Shown here piece after piece: positions 1 to 6,955 of a stretch of DNA of 7,248 nucleotides; position 1 is the first letter of the stretch, and each line of letters begins with the position of its first letter. The DNA lies in contig JANYFX010000667.1 in the NCBI GenBank assembly GCA_025359585.1, positions 1-7,248 on the forward strand, given 5' to 3'. Origin of the DNA: Rhizobacter sp. GTDB lineage: Bacteria > Pseudomonadota > Gammaproteobacteria > Burkholderiales > Burkholderiaceae_C. The position numbers were made by a program, and so were the translations under genes. The notes under the pieces were generated by a model. It was not told where the DNA came from. It saw only the letters and a program-made list of their open reading frames with translations, and searched no databases.

Positions 1-1131
1 CTCCATCAGGCTCGACAGACCCTTCACCGCTTCATCGACCTCGTCTTCATAGAACTCCGCTGCCTTGCCGAGCATCTGGTCGAGCGAACCCGACTCTTCA
101 CCGATCGCGCACATCTGGATCACCATGGTCGGGAAGACGCCCGTGGTTTGCATCGAGGTGGTCAGTGCCGAGCCGGTGGACACGTCTTTCTGGATCTGCT
201 CGGTGGCTTCGAGGAACACCGCATTGCCCGCGGCACCACCGACCGAGTCGAGCGCTTCGACCAGCGGCACACCGGCCGCGAACATGGTGGACAGGGTGCG
301 GGTCCAGCGCGCCACGGCGGACTTGTTGACCAGGTCGCCGAACACCGGCACCCGCAGCAGCAGCCGGTCCATCGTCTTTTGCATCTTGACCGAGCGTTTC
401 CACGACTGCATGAAGAAGTAGATGCCACCGCCGAGAAAGCCGAAGATCAGGTACCAGTACTTGACGAAGAATTCCGAGATCGCCATCACCACCAGCGTGG
501 GTGCGGGCAGTTCGGCGCCGAAAGAAGAAAACACTTCCTTGAACGCCGGGATCACGAAGATCATGATGACCGAGAGCACGACGAAGGCCACCACCATCAC
601 GGCCACCGGGTAGATCAGCGCCGACTTGATCTTGTTCTTGATCGCCATCGTCTTTTCCTGGTAGATGGCCAGGCGGTCGAGCAGCGTTTCAAGAATACCG
701 CCCGCTTCGCCGGCTTCAACGAGGTTGCAGTACAGCGCGTCGAAAAACAGCGGGTGCTTGCGGAAGGCAGAAGACAGGCTGGTGCCGGTCTCGACATCGG
801 AGCGGATGTCGATCAGCAGGCGCGTCATCTTCGCGTTCGTGCTGCCACGGGCGACGATGTCGAACGACTGGATCAGCGGCACACCGGCGCGCATCATCGT
901 GGAAAGCTGGCGCGTGAACACCGCGATGTCTTTTTGCTTGATCGCCTTGCCACCCGAGAGGCGGCGCTTCTTGACCTTGTTGACGAGGATTCCCTGGCGG
1001 CGCAGGCTGGCACTGACCTGGGCCTCGCCGCCGGCGCGCATCTCGCCACGAACGGTCTTGCCGTTCTTGTCCTTGCCTTCCCACTCGAAGACGATTTCCC
1101 TGATGCCCTTGGTGGCCGTTGCTGTCGCCAT
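1..1131 (-). CDS. pilC: Type IV pilus inner-membrane platform protein PilC (C-terminus cut by window edge)
   Basis: PilC is the polytopic inner-membrane platform of the type IV pilus machine. It couples the cytoplasmic motors (PilB for extension, PilT for retraction) to pilin assembly. The visible 377 residues begin MATATATKGI at the ATG at 1131. They hold two T2SSF repeats: the first near residues 70-190 with FTRQLSTMMRAGVPL, the second from about 276 with WTRTLSTMFAAGVPLVEAL. Hydrophobic segments lie near 172-196 and 225-241. The family is usually about 405 residues, so roughly 28 residues, including the last membrane segment, lie off the left edge. The reading frame is open to base 1. The gene starts 47 bases after the pilB stop, so the two are probably co-transcribed. 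No strong ribosome-binding site lies close to the ATG. A GspF-type secretion protein is the alternative; the pairing with a PilB-type ATPase and no other Gsp genes favours PilC. Confidence 0.93.
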   Translation of the reverse strand, partial: MATATATKGIREIVFEWEGKDKNGKTVRGEMRAGGEAQVSASLRRQGILVNKVKKRRLSGGKAIKQKDIAVFTRQLSTMMRAGVPLIQSFDIVARGSTNAKMTRLLIDIRSDVETGTSLSSAFRKHPLFFDALYCNLVEAGEAGGILETLLDRLAIYQEKTMAIKNKIKSALIYPVAVMVVAFVVLSVIMIFVIPAFKEVFSSFGAELPAPTLVVMAISEFFVKYWYLIFGFLGGGIYFFMQSWKRSVKMQKTMDRLLLRVPVFGDLVNKSAVARWTRTLSTMFAAGVPLVEALDSVGGAAGNAVFLEATEQIQKDVSTGSALTTSMQTTGVFPTMVIQMCAIGEESGSLDQMLGKAAEFYEDEVDEAVKGLSSLME

Positions 1132-1143
1132 GGTGCGCTGCGA

Positions 1144-1156
1144 GGAAGCTGCTTCC
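1144..1156. repeat. 13-base perfect palindrome in the pilB-pilC spacer
   Basis: The arms GGAAGC and GCTTCC flank a single central base inside the 47-base spacer between pilB and pilC. In the transcript this could form a small hairpin (5-base-pair stem, 3-base loop) about 12 bases upstream of the pilC ATG, at the one purine-rich stretch that could serve as a ribosome-binding site. An effect on pilC translation or on mRNA processing is inference only. Confidence 0.4.
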
Positions 1157-1178
1157 CCGTCCCTTCGATAGTGTTTGG

Positions 1179-2897
1179 TTATTCGTTCGTCACCGAGATC
1201 ACTTCTTCGAGCGTGGTGGCGCCGTTGCGCACCTTTACCAGCCCGGACTGGCGCAGATCACGCACCCCCTCACGCTGCGCCTGCGCAGCGATGTCCATCG
1301 AGGTGCCTTCGTTCAGGATGATTCTCTGAATCTCTTCGGTGATCGGCATCACCTGGTAGATGCCGACGCGGCCCTTGTAGCCGTTGTTGCAGGCCGAGCA
1401 ACCCACGGCGCGGTAAGGCCGCCACGTGCCGTCGAGATCGGCGGCGTTGAAGCCGGCCTTGAGCATGGCCTCGCGCGGGTAGTCGGCCTGGGTCTTGCAC
1501 GTTTCGCAAAGCTTGCGCGCCAGGCGCTGGGCGGTGATCAGCAACACGCTGGAGGCGATGTTGAACGGCGCCACACCCATGTTGAGCAGGCGCGTCAGCG
1601 TGGTCGGCGCGTCGTTGGTGTGCAGCGTGGACATCACCATGTGGCCGGTCTGCGCGGCCTTGATCGCGATGTCGGCCGTTTCAAGGTCGCGGATTTCGCC
1701 GACCATGATGATGTCCGGATCCTGGCGCAGGAAAGACTTGAGCGCGGCCGAGAACGTCAGGCCGGCCTTGTCGTTCACGTTCACCTGGTTCACGCCGGGC
1801 AAGTTGATTTCAGCGGGGTCTTCGACGGTCGAGATGTTCACGCCCGGCTGGTTCAGGATGTTCAGGCAGGTGTACAACGACACGGTCTTGCCACTGCCGG
1901 TCGGGCCGGTGACGAGCACCATGCCGTAGGGGCGCTGAATGATCTTGAGCAGGCGGTCTTTTTCGATCTTCTCGTAGCCGAGCGCTTCGATGCCGACCTT
2001 GGCGCTGGACGGATCAAGAATCCGGATCACGATCTTCTCGCCGAACAGCGTGGGCAAGGTGCTGACCCGGAAGTCGATCGCCTTCGAGCCGAACTTGAGC
2101 TTCATGCGGCCGTCTTGCGGCACGCGTTTTTCGGCGATGTCGAGGCGTGAGATCACCTTGATGCGCGACGAGAGCTTGTCCTTGATGGCGATCGGCGGTT
2201 GCGTGATCTCGCGCAACTCGCCGTCGATGCGAAAGCGCACGCGGTAGTGGTACTCGTAGGGCTCGAAGTGCAGGTCGGACGCGCGCGCGTTGATTGCGTC
2301 GATCAGCATCTTCTGCAGGAAGCGCACAACCGGTGCGTCTTCGACATCGGAGGTCGGTTCGTTCGATTCCTGCGGCGTGGTGACGTCGTCGGTGACATCG
2401 AACTCGAAATCGCCCGACGACATCGACTCCAGCGTCTCGCTGGCGCTGACGCCGCTGCTCTCCAGCATCTTGGCGAGCTTGTCGTGCTCGACGATGACCC
2501 ATTCGGGCGAGAGTTGGGTGGCGAACTTGATGCGTTCGACCGCTTCCTGGTCGGTCGGATCGGCGCCGCCGATGAACAAGCGGCTGCCACGTTTGCCGAG
2601 CACGACGACCTGGTATTGCGCGGCGAGCTTGCCGTCGATGACGTTGCGCGGCAAGCGCTGCGGGTCGATCGAGGACAGGTCCAGCAAAGGCAATGCCAGC
2701 GCGCTGGACAGCGTGTGCGCCAGATCGGCTGGTGACACGGCGCCGGCGGCGATGACCGATGCCACGAAACTGCTGCGTTTGTCCTTGGCGCTGCGAACGA
2801 GGTCTTCGGCGATCTTGGCCTGCAGCTTGCCCGCGTGGACAAGCACCCGCGCTACCCCGGAGAGCGCGGACTGTGGGGCTTCGGCCAATGTATCCAC
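1179..2897 (-). CDS. pilB: Type IV pilus assembly ATPase PilB
   Basis: PilB is the cytoplasmic hexameric ATPase that powers pilus extension by acting on PilC. Residue numbers use the GTG start at 2897 (572 residues). An N-terminal MshEN/T2SSE_N-like domain covers about 50-150. The ATPase core has Walker A GPTGSGKT (331-338), an Asp box around STVEDPAEINLPG (356-368), Walker B DPDIIMVGEIRD (393-404) and a His box ending STLHTND. Two CxxC pairs (C464/C467 and C500/C503) form the zinc site typical of PilB/GspE. The start is uncertain: no in-frame ATG exists near the N-terminus. The longest form begins with TTG at 2924, four codons after an in-frame stop. GTG at 2897 is preferred because a candidate promoter would place the transcript start near 2929, leaving only about 5 bases before the TTG, and because the resulting N-terminus is short, as in relatives. 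GspE is less likely given the pilC neighbour. Confidence 0.95.
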   Translation of the reverse strand: MDTLAEAPQSALSGVARVLVHAGKLQAKIAEDLVRSAKDKRSSFVASVIAAGAVSPADLAHTLSSALALPLLDLSSIDPQRLPRNVIDGKLAAQYQVVVLGKRGSRLFIGGADPTDQEAVERIKFATQLSPEWVIVEHDKLAKMLESSGVSASETLESMSSGDFEFDVTDDVTTPQESNEPTSDVEDAPVVRFLQKMLIDAINARASDLHFEPYEYHYRVRFRIDGELREITQPPIAIKDKLSSRIKVISRLDIAEKRVPQDGRMKLKFGSKAIDFRVSTLPTLFGEKIVIRILDPSSAKVGIEALGYEKIEKDRLLKIIQRPYGMVLVTGPTGSGKTVSLYTCLNILNQPGVNISTVEDPAEINLPGVNQVNVNDKAGLTFSAALKSFLRQDPDIIMVGEIRDLETADIAIKAAQTGHMVMSTLHTNDAPTTLTRLLNMGVAPFNIASSVLLITAQRLARKLCETCKTQADYPREAMLKAGFNAADLDGTWRPYRAVGCSACNNGYKGRVGIYQVMPITEEIQRIILNEGTSMDIAAQAQREGVRDLRQSGLVKVRNGATTLEEVISVTNE

Positions 2898-2924
2898 TGA
2901 TCGTTGGTTCAAGTCATGCAGCAA

Positions 2925-3362
<438 letters not shown>

Positions 3363-3469
3363 GAGGACTGGGAGGCTTGAACAGATTTCGGAACCTTTCG
3401 CCACCTATGAACGTACTCGGCGAGCGGCGCGAATTCATTCCGCTACTGTTCGCAGGTTTGCGCTATTCT

Positions 3470-3488
3470 GTTACCCCAGAGTTACCCC
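3470..3488. repeat. Two GTTACCCC direct repeats one helical turn apart, upstream of the integrase
   Basis: The octamer GTTACCCC occurs at 3470-3477 and 3481-3488, so the copies are offset by 11 bases and face the same side of the helix. They lie between the att core and the integrase ATG. A weak -10-like TATTCT (3464-3469) precedes them. This spacing suits cooperative binding by a recombinase arm domain, an excisionase or an autoregulator, but no binding protein is identified. Confidence 0.45.
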
Positions 3489-3499
3489 GGGAACAGAGC

Positions 3500-4927
3500 A
3501 TGGCCAAGGCGTTGGACTTCACGAACCTTAAGATCCAAGCACTCCCCGCCCCCGAGTCCGGGCGCGCTGAGTACAAGGACACCAAGGAGCAGGGGCTGTA
3601 CCTTCGCGTGACGGCCGCCGGGGTCAAGACCTTCTCCTTTGTCGGTCGAGCCAAAGGGTCGCACCGAGTCGAGCGCCTCACGCTTGGCAAGTACCCTCAG
3701 GTGAAGCCCGACGAGGCTCGCGGCCGCGCGCGCGAAATGGCTGGGCGGCTGGCCTCCGGGATCAGTGTCGCCGCCGCGTCGCGCGAGAAGAAGGGCGAGA
3801 TGACGGTGGCCGAGCTATGGGACAGGTACTACGCCTTCATCGAGAAGACCACCAAAACGCCGCTGGCGACCAAGGAGGTCTGGGACACCTACGTGGCGTC
3901 GACCTGGTCAAAGCGGCGTCTGTCCGAGGTATCAGCTCTGGATGTGGAGCGATGGCACCTAGAGTTGCCGACGCTCATCCTGAAACGTCGCGAGGAGAAC
4001 ACAGCGGAGCTGCGCGCGCGGGACGAAGCGCGCCGGCGCGAGATCGCGGCGCGTCAGGCGATTCGCCGGCGCGGGCCTGACCCGAAGCCGAAGCCCGAGA
4101 CGCCGCGCCGCGTGGCCAAGCGGGTCACTGGCAAGGTCAGCGCGAATAAGGCGCTGGGGGTGCTGCGCGCGATGTACAGCTTCGCGCTCGACCCGAAGCG
4201 GGCCTACTTCACCGGCATGAATCCGGCCAGCAAGCACAAGATGTTTGAGGTCCAGGACCGCGAGCGCTTCCTGCAGCCTGCGGAGATGGCACCCTTCTTC
4301 GAGGCGGTCGCGGCAGAGCCGAACGAGACCATGCGAGACGCGATCCTCGTGGCGCTGCTGACCGGCCAGCGCCGCGGGAACGTCCTGCCGATGCGCTGGT
4401 CCGAGATCGACTTCGATCGGGCCGAATGGAAGCTGTCCGGCGAGCTCACCAAGAACAAGAAGCCGCATGTCGCACCGCTGACGACCGAGGCCTTCGAGAT
4501 CCTGAAGCGACGGTGGGAGAGCCGGACGTCCGCCGTGTTTGTCTTCCCGGCGATGTCGAAGCGGAACAAGACGGGCCACATCGGCGAGCCGAAGACCGCG
4601 TGGCGTCGAATCATGGACCGGTCAGGCATCACCGAACTCATCTTCCACGATCTGCGGCGCACGCTGGGCAGCTGGCAGGCCCGCGGCGGCGCGTCGCTGG
4701 TGATGATTGGCAAGAGCCTGAACCACAAGACGCCCGAGGCGACCGCGATCTACGCGCGGCTGGACATGGATCCGGTCCGCGAGTCGATGGGTAGCGCGGC
4801 GTCTGCGATGTTCGTGGCCGGTGGGGTCAAGCAGACGGCGCAGGTCGTCGCGCTGTCGTCCCCGAGGCCCTCAGGACAAGTGGAAGCGGGCCAGACGGAC
4901 GCCAAGAAGGCGGCGAAGCAGGGGTGA
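3500..4927 (+). CDS. int: P4-like tyrosine recombinase (site-specific integrase)
   Basis: This enzyme would catalyse integration and excision of the element at the tRNA-Pro site. The 475-residue protein has an N-terminal DUF4102-type arm-binding domain (about 5-90, including LTLGKYPQVKPDEAR), a core-binding domain (about 100-250) and a C-terminal catalytic domain. The catalytic set is visible: R291 in LLTGQRRGN, K318 in LTKNKKPH, H383 and R386 in FHDLRRT, H409 in LNHKTPEA and the nucleophile Y418 in AIYARLD. The ATG at 3500 is chosen because GGGAA (3489-3493) lies 6 bases upstream and MAKALDF begins at the family's usual position; the frame is open back to 3377, but that extension runs through the att-flanking DNA. 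Residues about 162-210 are an unusually charged, Arg/Glu/Pro-rich stretch. The tail after about 440 is low-complexity. The gene points away from the tRNA fragment, into the element. Confidence 0.95.
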   Translation: MAKALDFTNLKIQALPAPESGRAEYKDTKEQGLYLRVTAAGVKTFSFVGRAKGSHRVERLTLGKYPQVKPDEARGRAREMAGRLASGISVAAASREKKGEMTVAELWDRYYAFIEKTTKTPLATKEVWDTYVASTWSKRRLSEVSALDVERWHLELPTLILKRREENTAELRARDEARRREIAARQAIRRRGPDPKPKPETPRRVAKRVTGKVSANKALGVLRAMYSFALDPKRAYFTGMNPASKHKMFEVQDRERFLQPAEMAPFFEAVAAEPNETMRDAILVALLTGQRRGNVLPMRWSEIDFDRAEWKLSGELTKNKKPHVAPLTTEAFEILKRRWESRTSAVFVFPAMSKRNKTGHIGEPKTAWRRIMDRSGITELIFHDLRRTLGSWQARGGASLVMIGKSLNHKTPEATAIYARLDMDPVRESMGSAASAMFVAGGVKQTAQVVALSSPRPSGQVEAGQTDAKKAAKQG

Positions 4928-4954
4928 GCGATTCGAGAACGCGAACTCTGTCAC

Positions 4955-4983
4955 TTGCGGTGTGTATTGTTATGCAATACACT
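4955..4983 (+). promoter_or_regulatory. Candidate higBA promoter
   Basis: A -35-like TTGCGG (4955-4960; three of six consensus bases) is followed after 17 bases by a -10-like TACACT (4978-4983; four of six). It lies in the 83-base gap between int and higB and is covered by the inverted repeat at 4962-4982. A start near 4990 would give a leader of about 20 bases. No clear ribosome-binding site precedes the higB ATG. Confidence 0.35.
4962..4982. promoter_or_regulatory. Perfect inverted repeat, probable HigA operator
   Basis: The arms GTGTATTG (4962-4969) and CAATACAC (4975-4982) match perfectly around a 5-base spacer. The repeat sits 28 bases upstream of the higB start and overlaps the best -10 candidate. 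HigA-family antitoxins repress their own operon by binding palindromes at the promoter, so this is the natural operator here. The family rule is established; binding at this site is inference. Confidence 0.6.
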
Positions 4984-5010
4984 GCTATCCAACGCATATC
5001 ACATTGATCG

Positions 5011-5289
5011 ATGATTCAAACGTTCAAGCACAAGGGCCTCGAACGGTTCTTCACCAAGGGTGATCACCGTGGAATCCCGGCTCAGAGTGCTGCGCGGATC
5101 GAGCGAATGCTTGATCGACTCGATGCGAGCGTGACGGCCGCAGACATGGACCTTCCGGGCTACCGCTTCCATCCGCTGAAGGGCGCGCGCGCCGGCGAGT
5201 TTGCGGTGAGCGTGTCGGGCAACTGGCGCATCACGTACCGCTTCAACGGCGAAGACGCGATCGATGTGAATCTTGAGGACTACCACTGA
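5011..5289 (+). CDS. higB: HigB-family toxin (RelE/ParE superfamily mRNA interferase)
   Basis: HigB toxins cleave mRNA on the ribosome and stop growth unless bound by HigA. This 92-residue protein has the normal family length and signature blocks: PGYRFHPLKGAR (49-60), VSGNWRITYRF (68-78) and the C-terminal DVNLEDYH (85-92). The final Asp-Tyr-His is the conserved end of the family and, in studied HigB proteins, part of the active site; all of it is present, so the toxin appears intact. The toxin gene comes first, the usual order in higBA and the reverse of most toxin-antitoxin operons. The ATG is the natural start for the family (MIQTFKHKGLE), although no good ribosome-binding site precedes it, so translation may be weak or nearly leaderless. 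In a mobile element the pair most likely selects against loss of the element. Confidence 0.93.
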   Translation: MIQTFKHKGLERFFTKGDHRGIPAQSAARIERMLDRLDASVTAADMDLPGYRFHPLKGARAGEFAVSVSGNWRITYRFNGEDAIDVNLEDYH

Positions 5290-5298
5290 GGCATGAAC

Positions 5299-5613
5299 AT
5301 GAAGTCTCTACGCAACCCGAACCGCCGGCCGACGCATCCGGGCGCGATCCTGCTTGAGGACGTGCTGCCGAGCATCGACCTTCCGCAGAGCCGCTTCGCC
5401 GAGCTGCTCGGTGTGAGCCGCTTGACCGTGTCGCAGCTCCTGCACGGGCACCGCGCGCTGTCTCCGGACATGGCCATGCGCCTTGAGAAGCTGCTCGGCA
5501 CGAGTGCGGAGAGCTGGCTGCGCATGCAGGAAGCGGTCGACCTGTGGGAGGCCCGCCAGCAGCCGGAGAAGTTCGCCACGATCAAACGCCTACCGGCGGC
5601 TGCCGCGGCGTGA
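5299..5613 (+). CDS. higA: HigA-family antitoxin (XRE-type helix-turn-helix)
   Basis: HigA binds and neutralises HigB and represses the operon by binding DNA as a dimer. The 104-residue protein opens with RNPNRRPTHPGAILLEDVL (residues 5-23), the signature of HigA/VapI antidotes, and has a helix-turn-helix near 28-50 (QSRFAELLGVSRLTVSQLL). The C-terminal helix around ESWLRMQEAVDLWEA is also typical. Two ATGs are possible, at 5293 and 5299. The GAGG at 5288-5291 is only 1 base from the first but 7 from the second, so 5299 is preferred. The ribosome-binding site overlaps the higB stop codon (5287-5289), which suggests coupled translation. The protein ends in an alanine-rich tail. The likely operator is the inverted repeat at 4962-4982. 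Confidence 0.93.
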   Translation: MKSLRNPNRRPTHPGAILLEDVLPSIDLPQSRFAELLGVSRLTVSQLLHGHRALSPDMAMRLEKLLGTSAESWLRMQEAVDLWEARQQPEKFATIKRLPAAAAA

Positions 5614-5619
5614 CCCCGG

Positions 5620-5640
5620 TGCCTCAGCGGACCTGAGGCA
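5620..5640 (+). terminator. Perfect 8-bp stem hairpin just after higA
   Basis: The arms TGCCTCAG (5620-5627) and CTGAGGCA (5633-5640) pair perfectly around the loop CGGAC, 6 bases after the higA stop. The position and GC-rich stem fit a transcription terminator for higBA, but the stem is followed by AAGCGC rather than a T run, so it is not a classical intrinsic terminator. It may instead protect the mRNA 3' end or bind a protein. Confidence 0.45.
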
Positions 5641-5644
5641 AAGC

Positions 5645-5678
5645 GCAGGGAACGGCTGTTTGTACCAGCCGCCCCTGC
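5645..5678. repeat. Second, longer interrupted hairpin upstream of the unknown operon
   Basis: The outer arms GCAGGG (5645-5650) and CCCTGC (5673-5678) enclose the inner arms CGGCTG (5653-5658) and CAGCCG (5666-5671). Only AA on one side and C on the other interrupt the 12-base-pair stem; the loop is TTTGTAC. It starts 4 bases after the preceding hairpin and ends about 20 bases before the ribosome-binding site of the next gene. It could be a terminator, a leader structure or a DNA-binding site. No T run follows on the plus strand; on the minus strand a short TTT follows. Confidence 0.5.
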
Positions 5679-5713
5679 TGACCAAAACGCACACACCTGA
5701 AGGACCGTGCACC

Positions 5714-6043
5714 ATGGCTACCTGCACTTTAACCACGACCGCGACAGGCTTCCTCGGAGTCACCAGTCCGGAACACAGAGAAGCCGGGCTGGAGATGCCC
5801 ATCTCGGCCCTCATCACGAGGATCTCGGAGCGGCTGCGCGAGCAAGCCGTGGTTTCGCGCAGGGCGACTGCGCTGATCGCGCTGGGCCTCGAGTACCTGC
5901 CGAACGATTCCGACACCGACAAGGCCGAAGCGCTGATCTCTGCACTGCAGCCACATCTGAAGGACCTCGATGACGGGCTCTGCGAATTCGGTGGCTACTT
6001 CGAGGCGTTGATCGTGCGCGCGAAGGAGGCGAGCCGTGGCTGA
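5714..6043 (+). CDS. Hypothetical protein (109 aa), first gene of an unknown operon
   Basis: I do not recognise this protein. The ATG at 5714 is chosen because AAGGA (5700-5704) sits 9 bases upstream; the frame is open further back, to 5483, but that would run through higA and the hairpins. The N-terminus is threonine-rich (MATCTLTTTATGFLG). The rest looks mostly helical and amphipathic, with charged segments such as SALITRISERLREQ and an acidic stretch LPNDSDTDKAEAL. No signal peptide or membrane segment is evident, so a soluble cytoplasmic protein is likely. Its end overlaps the next gene by 8 bases, and the ribosome-binding site of the next gene lies inside its last codons, so the two are co-transcribed. 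The conserved start signal and tight coupling argue for a real gene despite the missing function. Confidence 0.75.
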   Translation: MATCTLTTTATGFLGVTSPEHREAGLEMPISALITRISERLREQAVVSRRATALIALGLEYLPNDSDTDKAEALISALQPHLKDLDDGLCEFGGYFEALIVRAKEASRG

Positions 6044-6680
6044 GACGAAATCCAACCGCGATCGCTACTACGACGCGCAGACGGTAGTCCGCATTGGCGC
6101 GCCAGGCGTGACACGCATCGAGTTGAACCTCTTCGAGGACGAATATTGCGGAACGTCCAGCGCGCTCGCTGCGGCCGGGTTGCTGCCCCTCGAAAGGTTC
6201 CCCGGCATGCCCGGCCAGAACGCGATTTCGTCCATCTTGCGGCCGCGGAATACGGTGCGTGCCGATGGAGAGCGCTGGAACACCACTCCAGGTCGAATGT
6301 GGGTCTGTCGGCAGATCGACGGAGGATTCCGAGTACACCTCGTGGTGAGCTACGACGAGCGGGACACGCGGCATGCAGCGAAGACGGCTCGTGAGAGTGC
6401 AGCCGAGGCGGCCGCTGAGGCGGTGCTCAAGGAACTCCCGGTACACCAGCGAAGGTACCTTGAGGAAGTCGTCAGGGGTCAGGGCACTGTGCACTGCGCC
6501 GAGCGATGGTTTCTCGATCCGGAGTGGCTGGCGCGCGAGAAGGTCGATCGCCGGACCGCTGCAGCGGTTCTGCGCGGCCTCGACGTGTTTCGGCGCGCTG
6601 ACATCGAGCGTGACCTGATGCTTCGACCGCTCAAGGATGCGGCGAACATCATCGATCGAATCCGGGTGCAACATGGCTGA
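6036..6680 (+). CDS. Hypothetical protein (214 aa), second gene of the unknown operon
   Basis: I do not recognise this protein. The GTG start at 6036 is well supported: a near-consensus AAGGAGG (6023-6029) ends 6 bases upstream. The N-terminal half (about 1-108) alternates short hydrophobic and polar stretches that suggest beta strands, with GFRVHLVVSYDERD at 97-110 and a glycine/proline-rich turn FPGMPGQ at 55-61. Residues about 113-132 form an alanine-rich charged helix. The C-terminal part (133-214) is rich in Arg, Glu and Leu (LKELPVHQRRYLEEVV, REKVDRRTAAAVLRGLDVF) and probably helical. No membrane segment is seen. The gene overlaps both neighbours by 8 bases, and both overlaps have nearly the same sequence. 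The helical, basic C-terminus could bind nucleic acid or a partner protein, but that is only a guess. Confidence 0.78.
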   Translation: MAETKSNRDRYYDAQTVVRIGAPGVTRIELNLFEDEYCGTSSALAAAGLLPLERFPGMPGQNAISSILRPRNTVRADGERWNTTPGRMWVCRQIDGGFRVHLVVSYDERDTRHAAKTARESAAEAAAEAVLKELPVHQRRYLEEVVRGQGTVHCAERWFLDPEWLAREKVDRRTAAAVLRGLDVFRRADIERDLMLRPLKDAANIIDRIRVQHG

Positions 6681-6945
6681 CCAGCGCCGCATGATCTCGG
6701 CCGCCGACCGTGAGCTGCTCGACGACCTCGACACAATGACCCAGCAGATCGCCTACAAGGCTGAGGTGTTGCCTGAGGGGGTCGCCGCTCGAGTCGTGGC
6801 GGAGGGCGTGGCTGAGCTCATCCCCAAGCGCGTTTGGTCACAGGCGCCGCTTGGCGCGCAGGTCCTGACGGCTCGCCTCACCATCATGGTCCACGAGCGC
6901 ATGGATCGTCCGCCGGCGCAGGGCCCGCGCGTGGCGGCAGGCTGA
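6673..6945 (+). CDS. Hypothetical protein (90 aa), third gene of the unknown operon
   Basis: I do not recognise this protein. The ATG at 6673 overlaps the stop of the preceding gene by 8 bases. There is no good ribosome-binding site, so translation probably depends on ribosomes terminating just there. An upstream in-frame ATG at 6637 would add 12 residues but has no better signal. The protein opens with an acidic helix (SAADRELLDDLDTMTQQ), has an alanine/valine-rich middle (GVAARVVAEGVAELIP) and ends in a proline/arginine-rich tail. It appears soluble and mostly helical. The size and compact helical character would suit an accessory or DNA-binding protein, but no motif proves it. Confidence 0.7.
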   Translation: MADQRRMISAADRELLDDLDTMTQQIAYKAEVLPEGVAARVVAEGVAELIPKRVWSQAPLGAQVLTARLTIMVHERMDRPPAQGPRVAAG

Positions 6946-6955
6946 CGCCGAGCAC

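Noticed and set aside
148..1329. Long plus-strand open frame (393 residues)
   Set aside because: It is antisense to pilC and the end of pilB, is rich in His, Arg and Asp as expected from a GC-rich reverse complement, and resembles no protein family. The minus-strand genes match known families throughout.
3377..3499. N-terminal extension of the integrase from an ATG at 3377
   Set aside because: The extra 41 residues run through the att-flanking DNA and the GTTACCCC repeats and do not resemble integrase sequence. The ATG at 3500 has a suitable ribosome-binding site and fits the family start.
3959..4579. Minus-strand open frame of 206 residues inside int
   Set aside because: Antisense to the integrase catalytic and core-binding domains, with composition typical of a shadow frame.
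5483..5713. Upstream extension of the 109-residue hypothetical gene
   Set aside because: It would overlap higA in another frame and read through both hairpins. A good ribosome-binding site precedes the ATG at 5714.
5814..6734. Minus-strand open frame of 306 residues
   Set aside because: It lies opposite the unknown operon and is very rich in Ser and Arg with no recognisable motif. The plus-strand genes have real ribosome-binding sites and coupled junctions.
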